A stretch of 64,000 nt of DNA from Mesonia sp. (GTDB lineage Bacteria; Bacteroidota; Bacteroidia; Flavobacteriales; Flavobacteriaceae). The position numbers were made by a program, and so were the translations under genes. Below, piece by piece: positions 26,905 to 35,682 of the stretch (its first letter is position 1; every line of letters starts with the position of its first letter). The stretch spans positions 31,375 to 95,374 of the forward strand of contig DTTX01000073.1 of the NCBI GenBank assembly GCA_012964435.1, written 5' to 3'. Under the pieces are notes generated by a model. It did no database searches and was not told the DNA's origin. It saw only the letters and a program-made list of their open reading frames with translations.

Positions 26905-27360
26905 TTAATTAAGATGTATAATAAGTTCTATCGTTCTTCCTTTTGTGAACGTAATTCTAACAGGATAAATCACATTTTCCCAATGACGTGAAATTTCTTC
27001 ACCGTGATGTAAATCTAAAAGATCGTTGAGGGCAAATTTTTTTCGACTTAAATCATCTATACCATACAATTCATAAAGTTTATCGAAAATATTTTTTAAC
27101 TCATACAAAACCGACTTCGAGTCTTTTCTCTTTAGTAAAACCCGCTTCTTGTTATTCTCGTTTAGTTTTTCAACTTCAACCTTATCGAATATAAGCATTG
27201 ATGCTTTCGTTTGCCTGAACAATACGGTACTCACTTCTTGATCTGAATATTGATTATCTAAAACTTTAACCGCTCTATCTATGTTTTCTGGCTGAATATT
27301 GAAAAGATCGAATATGGTTTTGTTAGGTATCATAAAAGTCGGAGTTAAGATTGCCTTCAT
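26905..27360 (-). CDS. Conserved hypothetical protein
   Basis: The ATG at 27360 gives 151 residues (MKAILTPTFMIPNK). A start 24 codons upstream would add a non-conserved-looking hydrophobic stretch and is not favoured. The protein is basic and soluble, with a central helical part (SVLYELKNIFDKLYELYG) and a C-terminal beta-rich end (YPVRITFTKGRTIELIIHLN). I recognise no family. It is alone on the minus strand and divergent from the signalling cluster at 27542. Confidence 0.6.
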   Translation of the reverse strand: MKAILTPTFMIPNKTIFDLFNIQPENIDRAVKVLDNQYSDQEVSTVLFRQTKASMLIFDKVEVEKLNENNKKRVLLKRKDSKSVLYELKNIFDKLYELYGIDDLSRKKFALNDLLDLHHGEEISRHWENVIYPVRITFTKGRTIELIIHLN

Positions 27361-27541
27361 CAAAAAGTTTATTTTAATTTCTTTGTAAAGTAAAGCTGAA
27401 TAAATCTTAAACAGGTAAGTAGAAATACCCAAATTGTGATTTGGGAAGAAACTCTTAGTTTGGAAATTTTATAGTTGAATATTTGTTAAATCTGACTTAA
27501 AATTATTTAAATTTACTGTCAACTCAACCAATACTCAACTT

Positions 27542-28240
27542 ATGGAAGATCTAAAAATAATTAGAGAAAATATCTCTAAATGGAATTCGATTAGAAATGA
27601 GAAAAATGCAATATCATATTTAACCTCCGGAAGTGGTTTTTTAATAACTGCTGAAGATTTTGAAAATTGGGATCTGCTTGCGCCTGAATTTATTAACTGC
27701 TATTTAGCGGTAAATGAAAATAATGACTTTAAAATTTATTTAGTCGATAACCTAACAGACCAAGAACAGGATTACAAACTAAATGAAAATATCTTCGAAA
27801 AGAACTTTCAGGAATATTTTGACGAATCTTTTTTGAATCAAAAAGGAACTATAAATTCTAATTTAACACCTACTGAAGCCGATAGCCGGATTGCAACTTG
27901 GGTTTTATGCGCCAATGCTTGGGTAAACCACAAACAAGCGTTAAGACAAGAAGAAGTTACTGCAGAATCCGGAGAAATGGTTCAGGTATTTACCCTGCCG
28001 TTTTCAGATCTTAGAGAACTTTTTTCAGATAAAAACTTAGAAAGTCTTAAAGCAACCTTCGCTTTAAAATTTGAAGAAACAGAAGCTCTGAGCGGTTATG
28101 AGATTGAAATTATTTTGGCTAAAACAGAGTTTCAAAGCAAATCACTTTCAGAAGTAAGCTTAGTAAAAGAAACCTTTGCAGATATGTCTAAAGGTTACCC
28201 GCCATCTAAAACTGCAATCAATCAATTTAATCTACTTTAA
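27542..28240 (+). CDS. Hypothetical protein at head of a signalling cluster
   Basis: A 232-residue acidic protein without a signal peptide or membrane segment. It carries an internal hydrophobic patch (WVLCANAWVNHKQALRQ) and a long acidic middle. No family recognised. It is followed 12 bases later by a multi-TM protein, then a histidine kinase and response regulator that overlap each other. Co-transcription suggests it is a target or accessory of that system, which is inference only. Confidence 0.68.
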   Translation: MEDLKIIRENISKWNSIRNEKNAISYLTSGSGFLITAEDFENWDLLAPEFINCYLAVNENNDFKIYLVDNLTDQEQDYKLNENIFEKNFQEYFDESFLNQKGTINSNLTPTEADSRIATWVLCANAWVNHKQALRQEEVTAESGEMVQVFTLPFSDLRELFSDKNLESLKATFALKFEETEALSGYEIEIILAKTEFQSKSLSEVSLVKETFADMSKGYPPSKTAINQFNLL

Positions 28241-28252
28241 AGAGCTTAAATT

Positions 28253-28882
28253 TTGAATATTATAGATCTTTATTGGCTAGTTTTTAATACCGTTCTCAAT
28301 TCAACATTATTAATCGTTGGACTGTTATTTATTTATAAATATAAAAAACACCCGATCGGGTACTATTTTACAGGACAGTTTTGTTTGCAAATCGCATCAA
28401 TTATTTTTGAATATCTAGAACTACCCACAAACCTATATTTATTTTCTATTTCTTATTATTTCAATTACCTTTTTCTTAGCTTTTATTTTTTTAAGTACAT
28501 TTTCAACATCAATAAAAAAGCATATTACGTCTTACTTATTTTGGGGTGCATTCCCATGATCTTAAAACTTTTAGATTGGGATAATATTAAAGGCTTTGAG
28601 GCTTACGATTGGATTGTTTATGATGCATTCATATTAATTTTAACCTTTTTAGCGATATTCAAACTTATTCAAAAAACGCAATTTCAAAAAAATCATTTGT
28701 TTATTTGCTTCGGAATTTTAGCCTTCTTTGGTTTAGATTTTTCGGTCGCCTTTACGATGAATTATTTAGTGAACGGAACCTTTGAAATTGTTTCCTGGAT
28801 TTGGATCGTAAGAGCATTGGTATTATATGGTTATTTTCTAACATTAAGTATTTGCACATGGAAAATTCTGAAGAAAGCTTAA
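28253..28882 (+). CDS. Multi-TM membrane protein, possible sensor partner
   Basis: A 209-residue protein starting at TTG (28253), with about six or seven hydrophobic segments and short loops, for example LLIVGLLFIYKY, LFLSFYFFKYIF and ILILTFLAIFKL. It ends with a basic tail (CTWKILKKA) and overlaps the histidine kinase gene by 25 bases. Such overlap and order suggest a membrane sensor module encoded apart from its kinase, rather than fused as in 7TM-type kinases. The ligand is unknown. Confidence 0.75.
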   Translation: MNIIDLYWLVFNTVLNSTLLIVGLLFIYKYKKHPIGYYFTGQFCLQIASIIFEYLELPTNLYLFSISYYFNYLFLSFYFFKYIFNINKKAYYVLLILGCIPMILKLLDWDNIKGFEAYDWIVYDAFILILTFLAIFKLIQKTQFQKNHLFICFGILAFFGLDFSVAFTMNYLVNGTFEIVSWIWIVRALVLYGYFLTLSICTWKILKKA

Positions 28883-29592
28883 TACCTATTCAATGGATCT
28901 TGGGCAACCTGGTTTTATTCTTAGCTTTGCTCACTTTTATAGGATTATTAGTGCGTAAATACATACAACGCATTAAAAAAGAATCTGAACTAAAACTAGA
29001 ACACCAACAAGTTTTACTTGAAAATAGTATTGAAATACAGGAGCGCGAACGAAACCGAATTGCATCAGAAATTCACGATAATCTTATTGCACAACTTTAC
29101 CAAGTAAAGCTTTTAAATAACGAAAAAGAACTTAGCAGTTACATTACCAACAGTATCCAGACTGCTAGAAATATATCGCACGAACTATCGCCGCCACTTA
29201 TCGAAAATCACACTTTAGAAGAAGTATTTGAAGCTTTTCTTTTTCCGCTGCGAAAGCAATATGAAATTGAATTTTTACACACCAATCCTAACGGAATTGT
29301 ATTCGACAATACAGTAAAACTTCATTTGTTCAGAATTTTTCAGGAAGTGATCACTAATATTCAGAAACACGCAAAAACCGAAAAATTTAGCGTATCCTTA
29401 AAAATTAACCTAAATTATGTTTTGTTAGTTATTAAAGACTTTGGCGTAGGTTTTCAATCTAAAAATATCACCAAAGGCTTAGGCTCTAAGAATATTGAAT
29501 TACGCGCCAAACAAATTCACGCTCACTATAAATTTAAAGAGAATAAACCTCACGGAAGTAAATTTTTATTAGCCTATGACTACTCCATCTAA
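28858..29592 (+). CDS. Histidine kinase, LuxR/NarL-partner type
   Basis: The ATG at 28858 gives 244 residues. One membrane helix (about 13-33) leads to a coiled linker and a HisKA_3 domain with the phosphorylated H73 in ERNRIASEIHDNL. The HATPase part has EVITNIQKHAK (N box) and KDFGVGFQSK/GLGSKNI (G boxes). There is no periplasmic sensor domain, so sensing probably comes from the overlapping upstream membrane protein. The response regulator gene begins inside its last six codons, so the two are translationally linked. Confidence 0.9.
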   Translation: MENSEESLIPIQWILGNLVLFLALLTFIGLLVRKYIQRIKKESELKLEHQQVLLENSIEIQERERNRIASEIHDNLIAQLYQVKLLNNEKELSSYITNSIQTARNISHELSPPLIENHTLEEVFEAFLFPLRKQYEIEFLHTNPNGIVFDNTVKLHLFRIFQEVITNIQKHAKTEKFSVSLKINLNYVLLVIKDFGVGFQSKNITKGLGSKNIELRAKQIHAHYKFKENKPHGSKFLLAYDYSI

Positions 29593-30253
29593 AACCACTT
29601 TAGCCATTTTAGAAGACGACAAACTTGTCGCCAATTTGCTACGAGATTTTTTAAATGCGCAAGACGAATTTCAAGTGAATTTTATCGGGTATTCGTTAGA
29701 AGAATTTATTCAGAAACTAAAAACAGAACCTATCCCCGAAATCATTTTAATGGATCTAAAGCTGAAAGAAGGCTCGGGAGAAGAATTGCTTACGTATTGT
29801 AATGAAAACCAGATCGACACTAAGAAAATCATTATCTCATCTCATTACCAACCCATCTATATTGGCTATATGTTTAAATTAGGTGCCAGTGCTTTTTTAC
29901 CAAAAGAAATCGAAAAAGACGAATTGACCCCCATCATAAAAACCGTAGCAAAAACCGGGCATTATTTTAACGAAGAACAATTAGAAGTTTTACGAAGCCA
30001 AATGCAATCGGCTCCGCCAAAAGTTCCGTTAGGCAATGCTGAAGATCTAACAAGTCGAGAAATTGATGTGCTCAAACTCTTATGCAATCAGCTTACCGCA
30101 AAAGAAATTGGTAAAAAACTCTTTTTAAGCAAAAAAACGGTTGAAACGCATAAAAGTAATTTACTTCAAAAAACAGGCGCTAAAAACATTGCCGGCCTTA
30201 TAATTTTTGCTGCAAAGAATAAGTTAATCGAAATCGACGATATTACGATTTAA
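29576..30253 (+). CDS. NarL/LuxR-type response regulator
   Basis: A 225-residue regulator. The receiver has ILEDD at the start and the phospho-acceptor D60 in EIILMDLKL, with the conserved lysine in ASAFLPKEI. The C-terminal LuxR helix-turn-helix runs from about 156 (LTSREIDVLKLLCNQLTAKEIG then LFLSKKTVETHKSNLLQKTG). It overlaps the kinase gene by 17 bases. Its 3' end overlaps the convergent threonine dehydrogenase gene by 11 bases. Target genes are not evident. Confidence 0.93.
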   Translation: MTTPSKTTLAILEDDKLVANLLRDFLNAQDEFQVNFIGYSLEEFIQKLKTEPIPEIILMDLKLKEGSGEELLTYCNENQIDTKKIIISSHYQPIYIGYMFKLGASAFLPKEIEKDELTPIIKTVAKTGHYFNEEQLEVLRSQMQSAPPKVPLGNAEDLTSREIDVLKLLCNQLTAKEIGKKLFLSKKTVETHKSNLLQKTGAKNIAGLIIFAAKNKLIEIDDITI

Positions 30254-31193
30254 GTGACTTTAGCCCATTAAGCATCGCTTTGGTCATTTTCTCTAGATCA
30301 TATTCGTGTTGCCAACCCCAATCTTTTTGAGCTTGTTCATCATTAATGCTCGAAGGCCAAGAGTCTGCAATGGGTTGTCTAAAATCTGGTTCGTAGTCAA
30401 TTTTAAATGCAGGAATTTCTGCTTTAATACTTTCTGCAAGTTGCTTAGGTGTAAAACTAATTCCGCCTAAATTATAAGAAGATCTAATGCTTAAACTTTC
30501 TGCCGGAGCTTCCATTAACGAAATGGTTGCCCGAATAGCATCGTCCATAAACATCATCGGCAAAGCGGTTTCTTCACTTAAAAATGAAGTATAGGCTTGT
30601 TTTGCTAAAGCTTCATGAAAAATTTCAACTGCATAATCGGTGGTTCCGCCGCCGGGTTGTGTTTTGTAACTTATTAAACCGGGATAGCGAATACTTCTTA
30701 CATCTACACCGTACTTATTATGGTAGTATTCACACCAACGCTCGCCGGTTTGTTTACTTATTCCGTAAACCGTGGTTGGCTCCATCACGGTGGTTTGTGG
30801 TGTATCGTTTTTTGGAGTTGAAGGTCCAAAAACCGCAATACTTGATGGCCAAAATACTTTATCGATTTTCTTGTCTTTAGCTAAATTAAGTACATTAAAT
30901 AGAGAATCCATATTCAAATTCCAGCCGCGCATCGGGAATTTTTCTGCTGTTGCGCTTAACATTGCTGCCATTAAATAAACTTCTTCAACTTCATAATGCA
31001 TCACAATATCTTCGATGGCTTTATAATTGGTGGCATCTAACTTTTCAAAAGGACCCGATTGCATTAAATCGTCATTACCTTCACGTATATCGCTGGCAAT
31101 TACATTGTTTTCGCCATGCTTTTCACGTAAAGCCAAAGTAAGTTCTGTTCCTATTTGTCCGCAAGCACCAATGATAAGTATTTTCGTTGCCAT
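30243..31193 (-). CDS. L-threonine 3-dehydrogenase, SDR type
   Basis: A 316-residue extended short-chain dehydrogenase. The NAD site is GACGQIGTEL, the catalytic serine block PSSIAVFGP, and the Tyr/Lys pair YGISKQTGE. The later motif PGGGTTDYAVEIF is characteristic of the epimerase-like L-threonine 3-dehydrogenases rather than sugar epimerases. It would convert threonine to 2-amino-3-ketobutyrate, which Kbl splits to glycine; kbl is not in this window. It stands alone on the minus strand. Confidence 0.88.
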   Translation of the reverse strand: MATKILIIGACGQIGTELTLALREKHGENNVIASDIREGNDDLMQSGPFEKLDATNYKAIEDIVMHYEVEEVYLMAAMLSATAEKFPMRGWNLNMDSLFNVLNLAKDKKIDKVFWPSSIAVFGPSTPKNDTPQTTVMEPTTVYGISKQTGERWCEYYHNKYGVDVRSIRYPGLISYKTQPGGGTTDYAVEIFHEALAKQAYTSFLSEETALPMMFMDDAIRATISLMEAPAESLSIRSSYNLGGISFTPKQLAESIKAEIPAFKIDYEPDFRQPIADSWPSSINDEQAQKDWGWQHEYDLEKMTKAMLNGLKSLKS

Positions 31194-31327
31194 GAATTTG
31201 ATGATTTTTTAATTTAAAGCCTATTTACAGCAAAACTTTTGTCAAAAGAACAATTTTTGAGGCTTATTACAAAATCTTTTTCAGCAGGAAGAGAATTTAA
31301 ATTTTCTTATCTTTCGCAGTATTTTTA

Positions 31328-31930
31328 ATGATGATGAAACAAAACAGAATTAACCTTATCGCTACTTTTCTACTCGGAGTTTTTCTTATTTCCTGCGGAA
31401 ATAGCGAAGAGCAATCAAATAGCGAATCAGATACATTTCAAGAGAAAAATGCAAAAACTTTTTCTCAAAAAGTAGATCTATCAAAAGTAAGAGAAGTAAA
31501 ACTACTTCGTGAAGCTAACGACGCAAGCGTGAACTGGATGGCATTTACTACTGCTAGAAATGAAATTAATCGAATGCCCGATTTTACCTTACAAGAAGTG
31601 GTAAACAATAGCAATAACATCTTTAGATCGATACAGGAATTACAAGATTCTATTCCTACAGATTTTCAAGAAGTGCCAATACAAGCACGATTAAATGTGC
31701 TTTTAACCAAAGCTTATTTATTAGAAGGAGAAGCAAACAAGCAACCTCCTTCTGCTAAAAATATAGATTCGTTAAGCGCTGAACTTTATAAAGAATTTGG
31801 GAATCTTAAAATTCAACTGAACGAGGTATTCTTAAAATCGGTAGAAGATTTTGAGTTTGAACTTGATGAACGTATTCGAAAACAAGACAGTTTAGCACAA
31901 CTTAAAAAAGATTCGTTACCCAACAACTAA
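31328..31930 (+). CDS. Lipoprotein of unknown function
   Basis: A 200-residue lipoprotein; the signal peptide ends FLISCG (lipid Cys23, counted from the first of three ATGs). The mature protein is helical and highly charged, with repeated heptad-like stretches (LYKEFGNLKIQLNEVFLKSV) and a Lys/Asp-rich end. No domain recognised. Ten bases later lies a second exported protein, so they probably form a pair. Confidence 0.72.
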   Translation: MMMKQNRINLIATFLLGVFLISCGNSEEQSNSESDTFQEKNAKTFSQKVDLSKVREVKLLREANDASVNWMAFTTARNEINRMPDFTLQEVVNNSNNIFRSIQELQDSIPTDFQEVPIQARLNVLLTKAYLLEGEANKQPPSAKNIDSLSAELYKEFGNLKIQLNEVFLKSVEDFEFELDERIRKQDSLAQLKKDSLPNN

Positions 31931-31939
31931 CAAAAAGCC

Positions 31940-32422
31940 ATGAAGAAAACAGTTTACCTAATTTTATTTCTATCGTTTGGCCTTTGGGCTCAACAAGAAA
32001 AAAAACAAGTCAATATCTTATTAGAAAGCTGGCATCAAGCTGCTGCCGAGGCAAATTTTGAAAATTACTTTAACCTAATGACGAAAGATGCTGTTTTTAT
32101 TGGCACCGACGCTTCAGAAAATTGGCAATTAGAAGATTTCAAAAGTTTTTCTAAACCTTATTTTGATAAAGATAAGGCTTGGACGTTTCATCCTTTAGAG
32201 AGAAACATATATTTCAGTAAGAATAAAAAAACAGCTTGGTTTGATGAACTTTTAGAAACCGACTTAGGTATTTGCAGAGGATCTGGGGTTTTAACGCTAA
32301 CTAAAGAAGGATGGAAAATTCAACACTACGTTCTTTCGATCGCTATCCCGAATGAGAATGTAAGTAAGATCAAACAACTTAACGATCCTCACGATTCAGC
32401 CTTATTAGAAATATTAAAATAA
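31940..32422 (+). CDS. Exported SnoaL-like (NTF2-fold) protein
   Basis: A 160-residue protein with a signal peptide (FLSFGLWAQ). The mature part matches the SnoaL_3/NTF2 fold: LLESWHQAAAEANFENYFNL, then TKDAVFIGTDASENW, a middle AWFDELLE and the end GSGVLTLTKEGWKIQHYVLS. This fold forms a small cone-shaped pocket used by enzymes and binding proteins; no catalytic residues can be assigned. It follows the lipoprotein gene closely. Confidence 0.8.
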   Translation: MKKTVYLILFLSFGLWAQQEKKQVNILLESWHQAAAEANFENYFNLMTKDAVFIGTDASENWQLEDFKSFSKPYFDKDKAWTFHPLERNIYFSKNKKTAWFDELLETDLGICRGSGVLTLTKEGWKIQHYVLSIAIPNENVSKIKQLNDPHDSALLEILK

Positions 32423-32487
32423 TTGCCTTAACTTGTAACAATTAACGATTTAATCTAACCTATTACACAACTTTTAATAATTAAAAA

Positions 32488-34557
32488 ATGAAAAAAAGTA
32501 TGAAGCCTGTTCTTCTTTTAGCAACTGCAGCATTAAGCGTTGTAGCTTGTAAAGATGAGAAAAAAGAAGTGGCTCAAACAGAAACCGAAAAAACACCGGG
32601 TATCGAAGTAAAATATATGGATACCACGGTAAGCCCAAAAAGTAATTTTTATAATTACGTGAACGGAAACTGGATGAAAGAGACTGAAATCCCTGAAGAT
32701 CGTACTTCATGGGGAGGATTTCAAGTTTTAAGAAAAAGTACCGATGATGATGTACTAAAAATTTTAGATAACGCTGCAGAAAGCGATCAATATGCTGCCG
32801 ACAGTGATCAAGCTAAAGCTTTAGCTATTTTCAATACAAAATTAGATACGGCCGCAAGAGATAAAGCCGGTCTTAAGCCATTACAACCTGCTTTAGAAAA
32901 AATTTCTAAGATCGAAAGTGTAGAAGATCTACAACAAACAATGGCTAAAAATTCTGCTACGATCTCTGATCCGTTTTTTGGTATCGCTGCATTTTCTAAC
33001 CCAAGTGATAGTAATATGAACTCTGCTTATATTACTCCGGGTAGCTTAGGTTTACCTAACAAAGAATACTATACAGATCAAGACGAAAAATCTAAAGAAA
33101 TTAGACAGCAGTACGTAGAACACATTACGCGTATGCTTCAATATTTAGGTGATAGCGAAGAAAGCGCTAAAGAGCAAGCTGAAATGATCCTTGCTTTTGA
33201 AACTCGTCTAGCAGAACCAAGATTAGATAAAGTAGCAAGTCGTGACTTTAGAAACTTCAATAACCCAAGAACAATTAAAGAAGTACAAGATATGGTTCCT
33301 GCAGTAAACTGGACTAAATATCTTTCTGATCTTGGAGTTGAAAAAAAGCTAGATACGATTATTGTAATGCAGCCAAAATATATGGAGACTCTACAAGAAG
33401 TTTTAGCTGAAGGTGATACTAAAAAATGGCAAACTGTAATGCGTTGGGCTACCTTAAACAGCGCTGCGGGAATGTTAACTACCGAGTTAGAAACTGCGAA
33501 TTGGGACTTTTACAGTAAAACTTTAAACGGAGCTAAAAAACAGCGTCCTGCCAGAGAGCGTGCATTAGCTACTGTAAACGGTTCTGTTGGTGAAGCCTTA
33601 GGAAAACTTTATGTAGATGAAAAATTTCCACCGGAAGCAAAAGAAAAAGCTGAAGAAATGATCGCTAATGTGATCTCTGCTTTCCAAAATAGAATCGAGC
33701 GTTTAGAATGGATGACCGATAGCACCAAACAAAAAGCGATCGAAAAGCTAGACAAATTCACAGTAAAAATAGGATACCCGGACGAGTGGGAAGATTATTC
33801 TAAATTAGGAGTTGCAGCAGACAAAGGTTATTACGAGAATATGGTCGCAGTTTCTCAGTGGAACTACAAAGACAATTTATCGAAAATTAACGAACCGGTA
33901 GATAAAAAAGAATGGGGAATGTCGCCACAAACGGTAAATGCCTATTTTAATCCGTTTAACAATGAGATCGTTTTCCCGGCTGCAATTTTACAACCACCAT
34001 TTTACAACTACAAAGCAGATGCTGCTGTAAATTACGGGGGTATTGGAGCTGTAATTGGTCACGAGATCTCTCACGCTTTTGATGATAGTGGTGCTCGTTT
34101 TGATGCTAACGGAAATCTTAAAAACTGGTGGACCGATGAAGATCTTGAAAAATTCACAGAAAGAGGAAATAAACTTGCTGAACAATATAGCGGTATCGAA
34201 GTTTTAGATAGCGTCTACATTAACGGTAAATATACACTTGGTGAAAACATTGGAGACTTAGGTGGTGTTTTAGCTGCTTACGATGGTTTACAAATGTATT
34301 ATAAAGAACACGGAAGACCAGATAATATCGATGGTTTTACTCCAGAACAACGTTTCTTTATGTCTTGGGCAACCGTTTGGAGAACCAAAATGAGAGAAGA
34401 AGCTTTACGTTCTCGTATTAAAACCGATACGCACTCTCCTGGTATGTACAGAGCTTATGTACCTCTTCAAAATATCGATGCTTTTTACGAAGCGTTCGAT
34501 ATTAAAGAAGGAGATTCTATGTACGTGGCACCAAAAGACAGAGTTCAAATTTGGTAA
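32488..34557 (+). CDS. M13 family metallopeptidase (neprilysin-like), lipoprotein
   Basis: A 689-residue peptidase with a lipoprotein signal (ALSVVAC, lipid Cys21). The zinc motif HEISH is at 525-529 within VIGHEISHAFDDSGA, and the third ligand lies in GENIGDLGGVLAAY. The N-terminal substrate-lid domain (NFYNYVNGNWMKETEIPEDR) and the C-terminal ending typical of the family are intact. It probably degrades oligopeptides at the envelope, as for PepO-like enzymes. It stands alone and is closed by a strong terminator. Confidence 0.95.
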   Translation: MKKSMKPVLLLATAALSVVACKDEKKEVAQTETEKTPGIEVKYMDTTVSPKSNFYNYVNGNWMKETEIPEDRTSWGGFQVLRKSTDDDVLKILDNAAESDQYAADSDQAKALAIFNTKLDTAARDKAGLKPLQPALEKISKIESVEDLQQTMAKNSATISDPFFGIAAFSNPSDSNMNSAYITPGSLGLPNKEYYTDQDEKSKEIRQQYVEHITRMLQYLGDSEESAKEQAEMILAFETRLAEPRLDKVASRDFRNFNNPRTIKEVQDMVPAVNWTKYLSDLGVEKKLDTIIVMQPKYMETLQEVLAEGDTKKWQTVMRWATLNSAAGMLTTELETANWDFYSKTLNGAKKQRPARERALATVNGSVGEALGKLYVDEKFPPEAKEKAEEMIANVISAFQNRIERLEWMTDSTKQKAIEKLDKFTVKIGYPDEWEDYSKLGVAADKGYYENMVAVSQWNYKDNLSKINEPVDKKEWGMSPQTVNAYFNPFNNEIVFPAAILQPPFYNYKADAAVNYGGIGAVIGHEISHAFDDSGARFDANGNLKNWWTDEDLEKFTERGNKLAEQYSGIEVLDSVYINGKYTLGENIGDLGGVLAAYDGLQMYYKEHGRPDNIDGFTPEQRFFMSWATVWRTKMREEALRSRIKTDTHSPGMYRAYVPLQNIDAFYEAFDIKEGDSMYVAPKDRVQIW

Positions 34558-34577
34558 TCATTGCATTATTATAAAAC

Positions 34578-34611
34578 AAAAAGGCTTGCAGATGTTGCAA
34601 GCCTTTTTTTA
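34578..34611 (+). terminator. Terminator of the M13 peptidase gene
   Basis: AAAAAGGCTTGCA, GATG and TGCAAGCCTTTTT form a near-perfect hairpin with a T tract, 20 bases after the stop. It may also serve the convergent gene ending at 34630. Confidence 0.85.
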
Positions 34612-34629
34612 TGGTTTCAACTGAACTAT

Positions 34630-35451
34630 TTAAATTGAAAGTTGAAATGTAAATTGAAGCTCTTTTTGTGTCGCTGCGGAAGATATCATTTTCCCTTCGG
34701 AAGTTTTATCTGAAGTAAACTCCGGTAACGCTAAGTTGAACGATTTTGCTTTTTGCGTATAATAATCTTCTTTACTTGGATGAAGCGGATAAACACCGTG
34801 AAAAACACCTCCGAAATTTTCTTGCTGAAGCGCCTTTACGATCAATTGCACAGCATCTTGTTGCTGAATTAAATTTACCGGCGCTAACCGATTGGAGATT
34901 CCTTTTCTACCCGATAAAAACTTTACCGGATGTCGATCTTCGCCTAACAAACCGCCCATTCTTATCACGGTAGTTTTAAAATGCTTATTTTCTTGAAATA
35001 ATTTTTCTACTTCTTGCAACTGGCGAGCAGCATCACTTTTTCCGTTTGGAGTTGAATTTTCAGAATATTCAGGGAGGTTTTCTCCGTCTTCAAAAACTGA
35101 AGTAGAACTTATTAAATTTACTTTTTCAACCGCAGAAAGTTCAAGCTTCGGGATAAAATGCTTGATTTTCTTTACAAAATTAGCATCCGGTTTTTTTCGT
35201 AAACCCGGCGGAATATCAACCACCAAAACCTCAGCGCCATCTAAAAATGAAAATACTTCCCCTTTTATGCTTTCTTCTGTTAATTCAACATAAAAAGGGT
35301 CGATGCCTTTTTTCGCTAAATGTTCTAATTTTTCAGAAGTTGTTGTCGAGCCATTAACCGCATAGCCTTGTTGCAATAATTCTTCTGCTAAAGGCAAGCC
35401 TAACCAGCCGCAACCTAAAACACTAACCGTTAACTTTATTTGTTTTCCCAT
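34630..35451 (-). CDS. NAD(P)-binding SDR-type protein (YeeZ-like)
   Basis: A 273-residue Rossmann protein; the dinucleotide motif is VLGCGWLGLPLAEELL near residue 10. The continuation NGSTTTSEKLEHLAKKGIDPFYVEL and LISSTSVFEDG resemble YeeZ-like atypical SDRs. The catalytic Tyr-x3-Lys is not evident: the region after TSVF has LPEYSENSTPNG in place of it. Substrate unknown. Its start overlaps the preceding small membrane protein gene by 16 bases. Confidence 0.85.
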   Translation of the reverse strand: MGKQIKLTVSVLGCGWLGLPLAEELLQQGYAVNGSTTTSEKLEHLAKKGIDPFYVELTEESIKGEVFSFLDGAEVLVVDIPPGLRKKPDANFVKKIKHFIPKLELSAVEKVNLISSTSVFEDGENLPEYSENSTPNGKSDAARQLQEVEKLFQENKHFKTTVIRMGGLLGEDRHPVKFLSGRKGISNRLAPVNLIQQQDAVQLIVKALQQENFGGVFHGVYPLHPSKEDYYTQKAKSFNLALPEFTSDKTSEGKMISSAATQKELQFTFQLSI

Positions 35452-35654
35452 TCTTTAAGATGCTTTTCTCTAGCTTTATAAGAAAAGTAACTTACTAAAA
35501 AGTAGAATAAACTAAAAACCAAAAAAAGAAATATTATTCGCGCAGGTTTAAGATTTTCAAAACTCCAATCGGTGTAAAGTAATTCGACAAAGAATGTAAT
35601 AAATGAGGATAAGAAAAATGTTTCTATTAGAATGAACTTCCACTTGTTTTTCAT
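35436..35654 (-). CDS. Small two-TM membrane protein
   Basis: Using the ATG at 35654 gives 72 residues with two hydrophobic segments (KFILIETFFLSSFITFFVEL and ARIIFLFLVFSLFYFLVSYF), followed by a basic tail. An ATG nine codons upstream (35681) is the alternative. It lies just after the M28 peptidase gene and overlaps the start of the YeeZ-like gene. No family recognised. Confidence 0.6.
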   Translation of the reverse strand: MKNKWKFILIETFFLSSFITFFVELLYTDWSFENLKPARIIFLFLVFSLFYFLVSYFSYKAREKHLKEWENK

Positions 35655-35682
35655 TCTATGTTCTAAACTAAAAAATTTCATC

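Noticed and set aside
30584-31212. Four short open frames on the plus strand inside the threonine dehydrogenase gene
   Set aside because: All are antisense shadows of a complete SDR enzyme with intact catalytic motifs.
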